A stretch of 28,839 bases of DNA from Candidatus Poribacteria bacterium (GTDB lineage Bacteria > Abyssobacteria > SURF-5), in NCBI GenBank assembly GCA_016215705.1, contig JACRIR010000118.1, positions 1-28,839 of the forward strand, read 5' to 3'. Of the stretch, positions 1-7,580 are shown piece after piece. Made by a program: the position numbers and the translations under genes. Below the pieces are notes generated by a model that was not told the origin of the DNA, did no database searches, and was given only the letters and a program-made list of their open reading frames with translations. Numbering within the stretch: position 1 is the stretch's first letter; each line of letters opens with the position of its first letter.

Positions 1-463
1 CGCAAAGAGAGAATCAACGAAGAAAAGAAGATTCACCGTGCAGGAATGGCTTTCCCCCACGCTCTCCGTGCTCCCCGTGATTAAGAGGGTCCCTGCGAAC
101 GCCCTCCCGCGATTGTCAACTCGCTCGCCTATAATATGCGCTCTAGACGATAAATTAGAACAGATTATATTTATTTTGTCAAGAGAAATATTTACTCTTT
201 TTCAGCGGGGGGGGGGGGATGATCAGGGAACTCCGAAACGCGGACATACATATACCACAGGCAGCAGATATTTGTCAAGAAAAAAATGTCATCCAGGGTA
301 ATTACTGTAGGTTAAACGGTTACTGAAAGTAACTAGTTACTGAGAGTGAACCGGTTACTGAGGGTAACCGGCAGAAGAGCAAGGCGCCCGAAGTGAGCTG
401 CAGAAAAGGAAATCATGACAGAAAAGCCGCAGCCAACCAAAAACCAACTAAAGTCCTGAAACA
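1..463. other. Non-coding stretch with no supportable gene
   Basis: I see no credible gene here: the short open frames lack ribosome binding sites and recognisable motifs. It holds a run of 12 G at 207-218, an AAGAG/CTCTT mini-hairpin followed by T residues near 180-203, and the GTTAC dyad array listed separately. Non-coding sequence continues to the def start at 732 and includes the group II intron remnant at 464-540. The window begins inside this stretch, so its left boundary is unknown. Confidence 0.6.
319..368. repeat. Three tandem GTTAC-N5-GTAAC dyads
   Basis: Three near-identical units start at 319, 336 and 354, each of the form GTTACTGARRGTRAAC. Units 1 and 3 are exact dyads (GTTAC...GTAAC), and unit 2 has an extra base in its right arm. 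The third unit extends to CCGGTTAC/GTAACCGG, a strong hairpin. Spacing is 17-18 bp. This could be an operator array or a small hairpin repeat. No adjacent gene makes a target obvious, since def starts more than 360 bases away. Confidence 0.5.
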
Positions 464-540
464 GTAGAGTAGAGAGGGCATAACCCTCCCCCTTGTCAAA
501 CCGGACGTGCAGATTTCCCGCATCCGGCTTTCCTGTAGGC
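464..540 (-). mobile_element. Group II intron 3' remnant (domains V-VI)
   Basis: Read on the minus strand, 530-498 folds as a domain V hairpin. The basal stem AAGCCGGAT/GTCCGGTTT carries the catalytic AGC triad (A-U, G-U, C-G), the two-base AC bulge is present, and a GCGG stem is capped by GAAA. It is followed by a domain VI-like hairpin (GAGGG-TTATG-CCCTC, 488-474) and a CTACTCTAC end typical of bacterial group II introns, which puts the 3' splice boundary near 464. No reverse transcriptase frame is present upstream on this strand (above 540), so only a 3' fragment or degenerate copy remains. The call rests on structure and remembered consensus, not on a search. Confidence 0.55.
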
Positions 541-682
541 TTTGCCTCAAGCATGCACAGGACTCAGCTTGCCATGTCGCAGGCGCAGCAAACCCATGCG
601 CTCAGATCGAGCGTAGTAGGTCACTCCTTTCGGCTAACGAAACGGACGTTGGCTTCGTCTTCGAAGAGGCATACAGCCCTTA

Positions 683-711
683 TTGCATTCGCCCCATGCG
701 TATGCTAAAAT
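683..711 (+). promoter_or_regulatory. Candidate sigma-70 promoter for def-recR
   Basis: TTGCAT (683-688) and TAAAAT (706-711) are separated by 17 bp. The -10 matches 5 of 6 consensus bases but the -35 only about half. Transcription would start about 15 bases before the def ATG at 732, leaving room for the GAAAGGA ribosome binding site. Moderate support. Confidence 0.35.
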
Positions 712-731
712 AAAACGTCTGAAAGGATTAC

Positions 732-1271
732 ATGGGAAAAGACACTCCAAAACTAAGCCTTGTCGTCTATCCTGCTTCGATTCTCCGAAAACAGGCGACA
801 ATCGTGAAGACCGTCGACGGCCCTTTGATAAAGGCCGCAGACGCCATGTTCTCGATTATGTACGAAAACCACGGTGTCGGCCTGGCGGCGCCGCAGGTCG
901 GCATGTCGAAACGGGTGCTCGTGATTGATCTTCGCCAGGACGATCAACCTATTTACGTGATGATAAATCCGCGAATAACAAAACGCGAAGGTGAAACCGA
1001 GGCTGAAGAGGGTTGTCTCAGCCTGCCCGAGGTGTTCGGACAGGTGAAACGAGCCGAGCGCGTAGAGGTTGCATACGTAGACCGCGAGGGCGAGGAACGC
1101 ACTCTCCTGGCGGAAGGACTGCTCGCGCGCGCAATCCAGCATGAGATCGATCATCTGAACGGCGTGCTTTTCGCGGACAGAGTGGCGGAAGCGCAAAAAA
1201 AGCTCGTAGACCAGAAACTCCGCGAACTTGCCGAGTCGGCAAAACAAAAGAGCAAAGAACATGCGCGGTGA
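732..1271 (+). CDS. def: Peptide deformylase
   Basis: This Fe/Zn hydrolase removes the formyl group from the N-terminal methionine of nascent proteins in the cytoplasm. All three family motifs are present in the 179-residue product: GVGLAAPQVG (48-57, consensus GxGLAAxQ), EGCLS with the metal-binding Cys95 (93-97), and HEIDH (137-141), which supplies two metal-binding histidines and the catalytic glutamate. Length is normal for a bacterial enzyme. The ATG is preceded by GAAAGGA at good spacing. The 3' end overlaps the recR start by 11 bases, indicating translational coupling. The more usual partner fmt is not seen in the window. Identity is secure. Confidence 0.96.
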   Translation: MGKDTPKLSLVVYPASILRKQATIVKTVDGPLIKAADAMFSIMYENHGVGLAAPQVGMSKRVLVIDLRQDDQPIYVMINPRITKREGETEAEEGCLSLPEVFGQVKRAERVEVAYVDREGEERTLLAEGLLARAIQHEIDHLNGVLFADRVAEAQKKLVDQKLRELAESAKQKSKEHAR

Positions 1272-1860
1272 AGGCGGCGCGATAACCAAGTTAGTGGAAG
1301 AGTTTCGGCGGCTGCCGGGCATCGGCCCCAAGAGCGCCCAACGGCTGGCCTTTCATATCATTAACCTCTCGAAAGAAGAAGCCCTGCGGCTCGCGCAGGC
1401 GATCACCGAAGCAAAAGAGAAAATCCGCTTCTGCTCCGTCTGCTGCAACATCACTGAAACCGACCCGTGCGAAACGTGCGCCGACCCCAGGCGCGACCAC
1501 TCCGTCATCTGCGTCGTGGAAAAGCCAAGCGAGGCTGCCTTGATAGAGAAGGGCGGAAGATACAGAGGTCTGTATCATATTCTTCACGGCTCGATCTCGC
1601 CGCTCGACGGCATCGGTCCCGACGACATTCGGCTTAGGGAACTACTGGCCAGACTTGCGGACAAATCCGTCAGCGAACTGATTGTGGCGACGAATCCGAA
1701 TACCAATGGCGAGGCCACGGCGATGTATATCCGTGAGGTAACGAGACTGCTTGGTGTGAGAGTGACCCGCATAGCGCAAGGTGTGCCGGTGGGAAGCGAC
1801 CTCGAATTCGCGGACAATTCCACGCTCGCACACGCTCTCGAAGGGCGGAGGGAAATGTGA
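1261..1860 (+). CDS. recR: Recombination protein RecR
   Basis: RecR loads RecA at single-strand gaps together with RecF and RecO. The 199-residue product begins with the helix-hairpin-helix region (RRLPGIGPKSAQRLAFH). It has a four-cysteine zinc finger (CSVCC...CETC) around residues 58-73, then a Toprim domain (VICVVEKPSEAALIEKGG) and the conserved GVPVGSDLEFAD near the C-terminus. I chose the ATG at 1261, inside the end of def, because the protein then begins at the usual distance from the RRLPGIG motif; an upstream in-frame extension would lie wholly within def. The def-recR overlap suggests one transcript. A perfect palindrome follows 43 bases after the stop. Confidence 0.96.
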   Translation: MRGEGGAITKLVEEFRRLPGIGPKSAQRLAFHIINLSKEEALRLAQAITEAKEKIRFCSVCCNITETDPCETCADPRRDHSVICVVEKPSEAALIEKGGRYRGLYHILHGSISPLDGIGPDDIRLRELLARLADKSVSELIVATNPNTNGEATAMYIREVTRLLGVRVTRIAQGVPVGSDLEFADNSTLAHALEGRREM

Positions 1861-1903
1861 CGGCAGGCTCGAATCTGCGATTGTTTGCAACACCCGCGAG
1901 GCG

Positions 1904-1948
1904 GCGAAAATCGGGGACACGATGCGACATCGTGTCCCCGATTTTCGC
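1904..1948. repeat. Perfect palindrome, copy 1 of CGGGGACAC family
   Basis: Arms of 21 bp (1904-1924 and 1928-1948) pair perfectly around the triloop CGA. The core is CGGGGACACGATG and its complement. Two more copies occur at 3152-3198 and 26204-26232. The outer arm bases differ between copies yet stay complementary. It resembles REP-type intergenic palindromes. No RAYT transposase is in the window. Confidence 0.85.
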
Positions 1949-2048
1949 TGGAGTGCGGAAGAGAAAGCGAATACTATCTTGATTTCCTCTGCAGTGCTCA
2001 CTGTTAATATCTTGAATTTGTGTCGTGATTTCTCGCGACGCTTTGCAT

Positions 2049-2130
2049 GGAAATCACACGGGCGCAATGAATTGCGCCCCTACGGGCATGAATCAAGAAA
2101 CGCTGTAGGGACGCGATTCATCGCGCCCGA
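2049..2130. repeat. Pair of inverted GCGCAATGAATTGCGC-type repeats
   Basis: A unit reading CGGGCGCAATGAATTGCGCC followed by CCTACGGG (from about 2050) faces a second unit TGTAGGGACGCGATTCATCGCGCCCG (about 2102-2127). Each unit is itself a dyad. The same type recurs at 7558-7578 and, as GTAGGGGC...GCCCCTAC, at 27623-27650. It is a dispersed intergenic repeat of unknown function. Confidence 0.6.
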
Positions 2131-2229
2131 TGTATCCTGTTTAGTTGCGGCTATGCCGCGCTGTGCGTTCTCTGCGCCCTCTGCGGTTTTCGCTCTTTGG
2201 ATTCTATTTTTCAGATTTCAGGAGCCGAT

Positions 2230-3129
2230 GTGGCTGACAGCGGTGAAGAAAGCTCAATGCGAGACTTGATCGCTCAGTTTCTCGCGTGGCTGAGAGTCGA
2301 GAAAGGACTCTCGAAGAACACCTATCTCTCCTACGGCTACGATCTCGAGAGATATCGCGAATTCGTCGAGGGGTATCTCCGGGTCAACATCGCCGATGTC
2401 ACCCGTCGAGATATCGTCGATTATCTTTTCATATTGAGGGAGCGGAAGTTGTCGAGTCGCTCGATTGCGCGCCACGTCGCCGCAATCAAGCAATTCCATC
2501 GATTTCTTCGCCGCGAGGGCCATCTCAAGAGCGACTGTACTGCGAATCTCGATAAATTCAATATTTGGAAGAATCTGCCTGAGACGCTAAGCCGCTCCGA
2601 AGTCGAGAGTCTGCTCGCTCAGCCGAACCTCGCCGAAGAGAATCGCATAAGAGACACGGCGATGCTCGAGTTGATGTATTCGGCGGGACTGAGGATATCC
2701 GAGCTCGTCAGCCTGAGGCGTGAAGACGCGCTCCTCGACATTGTCTTCATCAAATGCCGGGGCAAAGGCGGAAAAGAGCGGCTGATCCCCATTGGAGAAG
2801 TCGCCGTCGACAAGCTAAGAAGCTATCTTGATAGTAAGCCGGATCACAATTCCGACGCGCTCTTTCTCACGCGGCTCGGCAAGCCGTTCTGCCGGCAGGG
2901 TTGTTGGAAGATGATCCACGGACACATAAAGCGTTTGGGTATTACGAAGAAGATTACGCCTCATACGTTGCGACATTCTTTTGCGACGCATTTGCTCGCG
3001 GGAGGAGCAAACCTGAGATCGATCCAGGAGATGCTGGGCCACGCCGACATCGCCACTACACAGATATACACCCATGTGACGGCCGATAGGCTGCGGAGCA
3101 CGCATCTTCGCTGCCATCCGAGAGGATAG
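2230..3129 (+). CDS. xerD: Tyrosine recombinase XerC/XerD
   Basis: This site-specific recombinase resolves chromosome dimers at dif during cell division. The product of about 299 residues has the N-terminal SAM-like core-binding domain (FLAWLRVEKGLSKNTYLSYGYDL). The C-terminal catalytic domain has the full active-site set: Arg155 (SAGLRISELVSL), Lys182 (GGKERLIP), His245 and Arg248 (HTLRHSFATHLL), His271 (GHADIATTQIYTH) and nucleophile Tyr280. It ends in the usual HPRG tail. I prefer the GTG start at 2230 because AGGAG lies 5 bases upstream; an ATG at 2257 is the alternative and would shorten it by nine residues. XerD rather than XerC is a judgement from overall similarity. It is flanked on both sides by copies of the same long palindrome. 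Confidence 0.9.
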   Translation: MADSGEESSMRDLIAQFLAWLRVEKGLSKNTYLSYGYDLERYREFVEGYLRVNIADVTRRDIVDYLFILRERKLSSRSIARHVAAIKQFHRFLRREGHLKSDCTANLDKFNIWKNLPETLSRSEVESLLAQPNLAEENRIRDTAMLELMYSAGLRISELVSLRREDALLDIVFIKCRGKGGKERLIPIGEVAVDKLRSYLDSKPDHNSDALFLTRLGKPFCRQGCWKMIHGHIKRLGITKKITPHTLRHSFATHLLAGGANLRSIQEMLGHADIATTQIYTHVTADRLRSTHLRCHPRG

Positions 3130-3151
3130 GCGAAAGCGGGAATCAGGATTT

Positions 3152-3198
3152 GCGTTTATTCGGGGACACCATGCGGCATGGTGTCCCCGAATAAACGC
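3152..3198. repeat. Perfect palindrome, copy 2 of CGGGGACAC family
   Basis: Arms of 22 bp (3152-3173 and 3177-3198) pair perfectly around CGG. The core matches copy 1 except for a compensated change (ACC...GGT for ACG...CGT). The outer arms are also different but still complementary. It sits 23 bases after the xerD stop and could also act as a transcription-attenuating hairpin. Confidence 0.85.
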
Positions 3199-3239
3199 TC
3201 AAGCGGGCAAGGCGAAAGGGGAAGCGCAAGCGGGAGACG

Positions 3240-3275
3240 TTGCCCCCTTTGACAAAGGGGGCAGGGGGGATTTTT
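3240..3275. repeat. CCCCCTTTG-type inverted repeat
   Basis: TGCCCCCTTTG (3241-3251) and CAAAGGGGGCA (3253-3263) are exact inverted arms around a single base, followed by GGGGGGATTTTT. A related and larger version occurs at 27733-27790. It lies just before the ABC ATPase gene. Confidence 0.6.
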
Positions 3276-3312
3276 CCGATAAGGACCGTATGAGGGTAAC
3301 AGGCTACGCATA

Positions 3313-4125
3313 ATGTCAACCATTGAAACAAAAAACATCGTGTTCGACTACCCGAACCAGCCATTGTTCGACGGCTTGAGCGTCAGCGTCGGCAGCGGCG
3401 AATTCGTGGGACTCGTCGGACCCAACGGTTCCGGCAAGACGACTTTCCTCAACTTGCTCACGCGCGTGCTGAAGCCTTCGCGGGGTCAGATACTCGTGGA
3501 GGGCGCCGATATACGGACATTGTCTGCCCGCGCGCTGGCGTGCAAGATCGCAGTCGTGCCGCAGGAATCCGCCATAATATTTCCGTTCACGGTGTCCGAG
3601 GTAGTCCTCATGGGACGGGCTCCACACATGAGAACGATACTCGAGCGCAGCGAGGATTTCGATATCGCAGCCGAGGCGATGGAGATGGCCGGTGTCACCA
3701 ATCTGGCTGAACGCCCCATCACTGAATTGAGCGGCGGCGAGCGACAAAGTGTGTTGATTGCGCGCGCGCTCGCCCAGAGGCCGGGCATTCTGCTCCTGGA
3801 TGAGCCGACCGCTTTTCTTGACATAAGGCATCAGGTAGACATCTACGATATTCTCGGACGCCTCAACCGCGAGCGCAAGATGACGATAGTCGCGGTCTCG
3901 CATGATCTGAACCTGGCGTCGCAATATTGCGAGCGAGTGTTCGTATTCAAACAGGGCCGCCTCATGTTTGACGGCCCGCCGCAAAAGGCAATCACCGCTG
4001 CGACGATCCACGACGTGTACGGTGTCGATGTCGTAGTTCAAACCAGCCCGCAGAGCGGCCGGCCGTTCGTTCTCCCCATACGGAGCCGATCGGAAAACGG
4101 CAATTCCGGGAGCGGCCTCACATGA
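3313..4125 (+). CDS. ABC transporter ATPase, FecE/BtuD type
   Basis: This 270-residue nucleotide-binding subunit resembles ATPases that energise uptake of iron-siderophores, haem or cobalamin. Walker A is GPNGSGKT (36-43). The Q-loop follows in VVPQESAI, the signature is LSGGERQ, Walker B is ILLLDEPTAFLD, and the switch histidine is in VSHDLN. The pattern VSEVVLMGRAPH and the ending DVYGVDVVV are typical of the FecCD-partner ATPase family. No permease or substrate-binding protein is adjacent, so it is an orphan ATPase in this window. Its last codons overlap the next gene in an ATGA junction, so the two are translationally coupled. Substrate cannot be read from sequence; the B12-dependent partner makes cobalamin an attractive guess. 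Confidence 0.85.
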   Translation: MSTIETKNIVFDYPNQPLFDGLSVSVGSGEFVGLVGPNGSGKTTFLNLLTRVLKPSRGQILVEGADIRTLSARALACKIAVVPQESAIIFPFTVSEVVLMGRAPHMRTILERSEDFDIAAEAMEMAGVTNLAERPITELSGGERQSVLIARALAQRPGILLLDEPTAFLDIRHQVDIYDILGRLNRERKMTIVAVSHDLNLASQYCERVFVFKQGRLMFDGPPQKAITAATIHDVYGVDVVVQTSPQSGRPFVLPIRSRSENGNSGSGLT

Positions 4126-5549
4126 AGATCGTCCTCATCAATCCGCCCGAGATGATCGCCGGTGAAGAGCGTGGAACCGGCTTCGGCGCCCGCAGTTTTG
4201 TGAAACAACTTCGCGTTCTGCCACCGTTGGGACTGGCATACTTGGCTGCCGTTCTCAGGAATGCCTCGCATCAGGTCGAGTTGATAGACGCCAATGCGCT
4301 CCGGATCGGGCCGGACGAAGTCGTGCGAAACACCTGCGCTCTTTCGCCGGATGTTGTCGGCATCACATGCGTGACTCCAATCTTCCCGGTCGTGGTCAGC
4401 ATATGCCGCTCGCTGAAAGCGCTCCAGCCGGCCCTTCGAATAGTCGGCGGCGGCCCGCAGGTCACAATCATGCCGGACCTGACGATGGAGAATACCGCGT
4501 TCGATTTCGGAATCGAGGGCGAAGCCGAAATGGCCATGCCCCGACTGCTCGACGCGATAGGACAAGGCGTCAAACCTGTGGGCATAGGCGGAGTTCTTTT
4601 CAGAGAGAACGGACACGTAACCAGGAACGGCCCGGCCGAAATCATGCCGATTGACGACATCCCATTCCCTTGGCGTGAAATTCTGCCCAATGAGCGATAC
4701 TTCGACATGACGACGGAAGCCAAGAGGGTTTCTTCAATAATGACGGCGCGCGGCTGTCCGTATCGCTGTTCATTTTGCGAGCGCTACATCCGGGGCGGCC
4801 ACTATCGCGCGCGCAGCGCGGACAATGTCACAGCCGAATTGCAGGAACTGGTGACGAGGCACGGGTGCACCGAGATTGTGATCTATGATGATACGTTTAC
4901 GGCCAACAAAAAGCGCGCGGCCGAAATCTGCGAAAAAATCATGGAGCGCGGGCTCAAGTTTCGCTGGGACTGCCGCACTAGAGTGGACTGCGTCGATGCG
5001 GACCTCTTGAAGTTGATGGCGCGGGCAGGCTGCTCCCGCATCTCGTTCGGAGTCGAATCGGCACAGGCGGATGTGCTCGGGCTTTTCAACAAGAGAATCA
5101 CCATCGAGCAGGTCGAGCAGGCGTTTGCCATGACGCGCGCGGCGGGGATCAAGATTCTGGCCTACTTCATGCTTGGCGCGCCGGGCGAGACACGCGATTC
5201 GATCGAGAATACGATGGCGGTCTCGCGCAAGCTGAACCCCGATTTCGCTTACTACTCGATTGTTGTCCCCTACCCGGGCACCGACCTCTACGATCATGCG
5301 CTCAGCAAGGGTTTGATCCGTTTCGATTACTGGAAGGAGTACGTGAGGAGCGAAGGTAAGCTGAAAGAGCCGACTCCAATGTTCGAGCACGGCGATATCA
5401 CGCGCGAGTATCTCGCTTCGGCGCTCAGGTCGGCATACGCGCGTTTCTACGTGCGTCCCGCTTACATCGCAAGAAGATTCCGATCGATAAAAAGTCTCTC
5501 CGACTTTGCCTGGCACGTCAAGATGGCCAGAGCCACACTAATGACCTGA
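4122..5549 (+). CDS. B12-binding domain radical SAM protein
   Basis: This 475-residue protein has an N-terminal cobalamin-binding Rossmann domain (KIVLINPP..., LGLAYLAAVLR, VVGITCVTPIF, RIVGGGPQVT; about residues 1-145). A radical SAM core follows with the cluster motif GCPYRCSFC (Cys212, Cys216, Cys219; CxxxCxxC). Later conserved stretches include IYDDTFTANKKRA, RISFGVESAQ and YFMLGAPGET, the usual barrel strands. The classical DxHxxG base-off histidine is not present, as in many members. Family members are methyltransferases, cyclases or P-methylases, so the reaction here cannot be assigned. It overlaps the preceding ABC ATPase by four bases and converges on htrA. Confidence 0.88.
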   Translation: MKIVLINPPEMIAGEERGTGFGARSFVKQLRVLPPLGLAYLAAVLRNASHQVELIDANALRIGPDEVVRNTCALSPDVVGITCVTPIFPVVVSICRSLKALQPALRIVGGGPQVTIMPDLTMENTAFDFGIEGEAEMAMPRLLDAIGQGVKPVGIGGVLFRENGHVTRNGPAEIMPIDDIPFPWREILPNERYFDMTTEAKRVSSIMTARGCPYRCSFCERYIRGGHYRARSADNVTAELQELVTRHGCTEIVIYDDTFTANKKRAAEICEKIMERGLKFRWDCRTRVDCVDADLLKLMARAGCSRISFGVESAQADVLGLFNKRITIEQVEQAFAMTRAAGIKILAYFMLGAPGETRDSIENTMAVSRKLNPDFAYYSIVVPYPGTDLYDHALSKGLIRFDYWKEYVRSEGKLKEPTPMFEHGDITREYLASALRSAYARFYVRPAYIARRFRSIKSLSDFAWHVKMARATLMT

Positions 5550-5595
5550 ATGCCATATCTCTAACGAGACGGGACAGTCTCTAACCCCCGCTGAT

Positions 5596-5624
5596 AAAAG
5601 GCGCCACGTACTTCTCCGGGCGCC
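5596..5624 (-). terminator. Rho-independent terminator after htrA
   Basis: On the minus strand a GGCGCC/GGCGCC stem (5624-5619 with 5605-5600) with a 13-base loop is followed by TTTT (5599-5596). It lies three bases past the htrA stop codon (5627-5629). The T run is short, so strength is uncertain. Confidence 0.5.
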
Positions 5625-5626
5625 GC

Positions 5627-6841
5627 TCACTTGCCTTCCAGCGCGATGAGTTGGAGCTTCAACTGCTTGTCCTTGCGGAGCACGTCGATTGAGAACTGAT
5701 CGCCCACAAGCGCGCGGCCGAACACGCTGAGGGCGTCATCGCCGTCCTTTATCACACGGCCGTTCACGCGCGCGACGACGTCTCCCGCCTTCAGGCCCGC
5801 CTTGTCAGCGGGACTATTCAGTTCCACCGACTGCACGACCGCGCCTCCAGAGGGCAGCTTGAGCGCGCCGGCGGTTTCTTCGTCCACCGTCACAACCGCA
5901 AATCCGAGCCAAACGTCTCGAACCTTGCCGTGCTGCTTCACCTCGGCAAGAATCTTCTTGACCCGATTGATGGGGATCGCGAATCCGATTCCCTCCGAGC
6001 CGCCACTCTTGGAGAAGATGAACGTGTCGATTCCGATGATTTGTCCGTCGGCGTTGACGAGCGGGCCGCCGCTGTTGCCCGGGTTAATGGCTGCGTCGGT
6101 TTGAATCATGTCGTCATACACGCGGCCGGCCTCGTCCGGTTTGAACGCGCGCTTCCGCGCGCTGACCACGCCGACAGTAACAGAAGGTTGCGTATCGTCG
6201 ATCAGTTGGCCGAACGGGTTGCCGATCGCAATGGCCCACTCCCCCACCATAAGGTTATCCGAATCGCCTAATTCGGCGTTCGGGAGGTCCTTGCCGTCCA
6301 CTCTGATTATGGCTATGTCGGACGCCTCATGAACACCCGCGAGCTTTCCGGCCAACTTTCGGCCGTCGGGTGTCACGACGGTTATTTCCTCGGCGCCATG
6401 CACGACGTGCGCATTCGTAACTACGTAACCATCCGGCGAGACAATCACGCCGGAGCCGATCTTGGGAATCGCCTCTCGATACTTGTAGTATCTGGTGCGC
6501 GGAATGAAATCGCGGAAGAAGGAATCGAAATACGGGTCCCCGAAAGGACCGACCCCCACAATTCGGGTCGCAGTCACGCCTATGCTTACAACCGCCGGGC
6601 CAACCTTGTTGGCCGCTTTGACTATGGCGTTTTCGCGCGAATAGGAAATTGATTCTCCGGCCGACGGCTGCGCTACAACGCTGAATTGTCCGCTGCTCGC
6701 CTGTGGAGGCGGCGCATGCCGGCGCACCAGCATAAAGAGCGCGGACGCGCCAAGCGCAAAAAAAAGAAGCAGGATGGCGCCCGTCGCGCGGCTGGAAGAA
6801 GCAACCCTGTGCCGCCTTGCAAACTCTATCCTGTCACCCAT
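5627..6841 (-). CDS. HtrA/Deg-family serine protease, one PDZ domain
   Basis: This is an envelope quality-control protease of 404 residues. A cytoplasmic N-tail precedes one membrane segment (about 20-41, AILLLFFALGASALFMLVRR), which anchors a trypsin-like domain outside the cytoplasm. The catalytic triad is His145 (VVTNAHVV), Asp175 (SDIAIIRVD) and Ser257 (NPGNSGGPL). A single C-terminal PDZ domain (about 310-400, AVVQSVELNSPADKAGLKAGDVV) makes it DegS- or HtrA-like rather than the two-PDZ DegP. An AGGAGAGA site precedes the ATG. The start lies within the last codons of comB (8-base overlap), so the two are co-translated. The membrane anchor and single PDZ allow a DegS-like signalling role, but no anti-sigma gene is nearby. 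Confidence 0.92.
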   Translation of the reverse strand: MGDRIEFARRHRVASSSRATGAILLLFFALGASALFMLVRRHAPPPQASSGQFSVVAQPSAGESISYSRENAIVKAANKVGPAVVSIGVTATRIVGVGPFGDPYFDSFFRDFIPRTRYYKYREAIPKIGSGVIVSPDGYVVTNAHVVHGAEEITVVTPDGRKLAGKLAGVHEASDIAIIRVDGKDLPNAELGDSDNLMVGEWAIAIGNPFGQLIDDTQPSVTVGVVSARKRAFKPDEAGRVYDDMIQTDAAINPGNSGGPLVNADGQIIGIDTFIFSKSGGSEGIGFAIPINRVKKILAEVKQHGKVRDVWLGFAVVTVDEETAGALKLPSGGAVVQSVELNSPADKAGLKAGDVVARVNGRVIKDGDDALSVFGRALVGDQFSIDVLRKDKQLKLQLIALEGK

Positions 6842-7544
6842 GATCTTCTCTCCTAACTATCGCATCTCCTCGTCGGACGGGGACCATATCGAATTCATTC
6901 AATCCGGCTGCGAAGTCTATGTCACGCTCGAAGCCCAGTTGAACGAGGGTTCGGCCATGCAGACTGTCAGTCTTCATCATCGCCGCCAAATTATTCCGAT
7001 GCTCGTTCCACAATGCGACGGCTCTTTCTGTTTCCGGCATCCCTTTGGCGCCGAGAGAATCGATTAACATTCCGCCGCAAACGATATCTTCCAAAGAAGG
7101 TTCTCCCCGCGTCCCGGCACACACTATAAGTGTGTCCTTTTGTTTTTCTTGCAGCAACCTGGTGACTTCGCGTCCATTCAGAAAAGACGCAATTACGAGC
7201 GCGTCGGAGGCGGCGCACGCCCGCATCGCGCGTGTGCCGTTGGTGGTGGTGAACGCAATCATGCGGCCGCGTACTTTCTCGGGGACATACTCGAGGGGCG
7301 AGTTGCCCAAATCGAAGCCCTCTATTCTCAACCCTTCTCTCTCGCCGCCCAAAAGAGCGCCCCACCGGCGTGCGATCTCGCGCGCTTCTTCCGGCGTTTC
7401 CGTCGGAAAAACAGCGGCGCAACCATTGGCAAGCGCGGTCACAATAGTTGTACTCGCGCGCAGCACGTCGATCACGACACAGATTTTCCCCCGAACGCTC
7501 TCGGGCTTCACCGATTGGGCAGTTAAGACGATGTCAACTCGCAT
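6834..7544 (-). CDS. comB: 2-phosphosulfolactate phosphatase ComB
   Basis: The 236-residue product matches the ComB fold throughout: VVIDVLRASTTIVTALANGCAAVFP, LLGGEREGLRIEGFDLGNSPLEY, FTTTNGTRA and IVCAGTRGEPSLEDIVCGGML. ComB hydrolyses 2-phosphosulfolactate in coenzyme M (and sulfolactate) biosynthesis. It is widespread in bacteria that make no coenzyme M, where its substrate is unclear. The other coenzyme M genes (comA, comC, comDE) are not in this window, so the physiological role is open. It overlaps htrA by 8 bases. It follows the metallo-hydrolase gene with a 134-base gap that holds a repeat. Confidence 0.88.
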   Translation of the reverse strand: MRVDIVLTAQSVKPESVRGKICVVIDVLRASTTIVTALANGCAAVFPTETPEEAREIARRWGALLGGEREGLRIEGFDLGNSPLEYVPEKVRGRMIAFTTTNGTRAMRACAASDALVIASFLNGREVTRLLQEKQKDTLIVCAGTRGEPSLEDIVCGGMLIDSLGAKGMPETERAVALWNEHRNNLAAMMKTDSLHGRTLVQLGFERDIDFAAGLNEFDMVPVRRGDAIVRREDHG

Positions 7545-7557
7545 AGTTCTTGTTCCG

Positions 7558-7580
7558 TAGGTGCGAATTCATTCGCACAA
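7558..7580. repeat. GTGCGAAT-type dyad repeat
   Basis: GTAGGTGCGAATTCATTCGCAC contains the exact arms GTGCGAAT (7561-7568) and ATTCGCAC around TC. It has the same layout as the GTAGGG...GATTCATCGCG repeats near 2102-2127. It lies between the metallo-hydrolase and comB. Confidence 0.5.

Larger units (their letters stand above)
1861..2229. other. Intergenic region with palindromic repeats
   Basis: I see no gene here. From left to right it holds the perfect 21-bp palindrome at 1904-1948, an AT-rich segment, two oppositely oriented copies of a GGGCGCRATKMAT-type repeat (about 2049-2130), and a low-complexity CTCTGCG-rich stretch (about 2160-2190). It ends in the xerD ribosome binding site. Confidence 0.6.

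Noticed and set aside
113-135. TTGTCA and TATAAT as a promoter
   Set aside because: The elements are only 11 bp apart, far short of the 16-18 bp needed, and no gene follows.
333-554. 73-residue minus-strand open frame
   Set aside because: It covers the intron domain V/VI hairpins and the GTTAC array, so it is structured non-coding sequence and not a protein.
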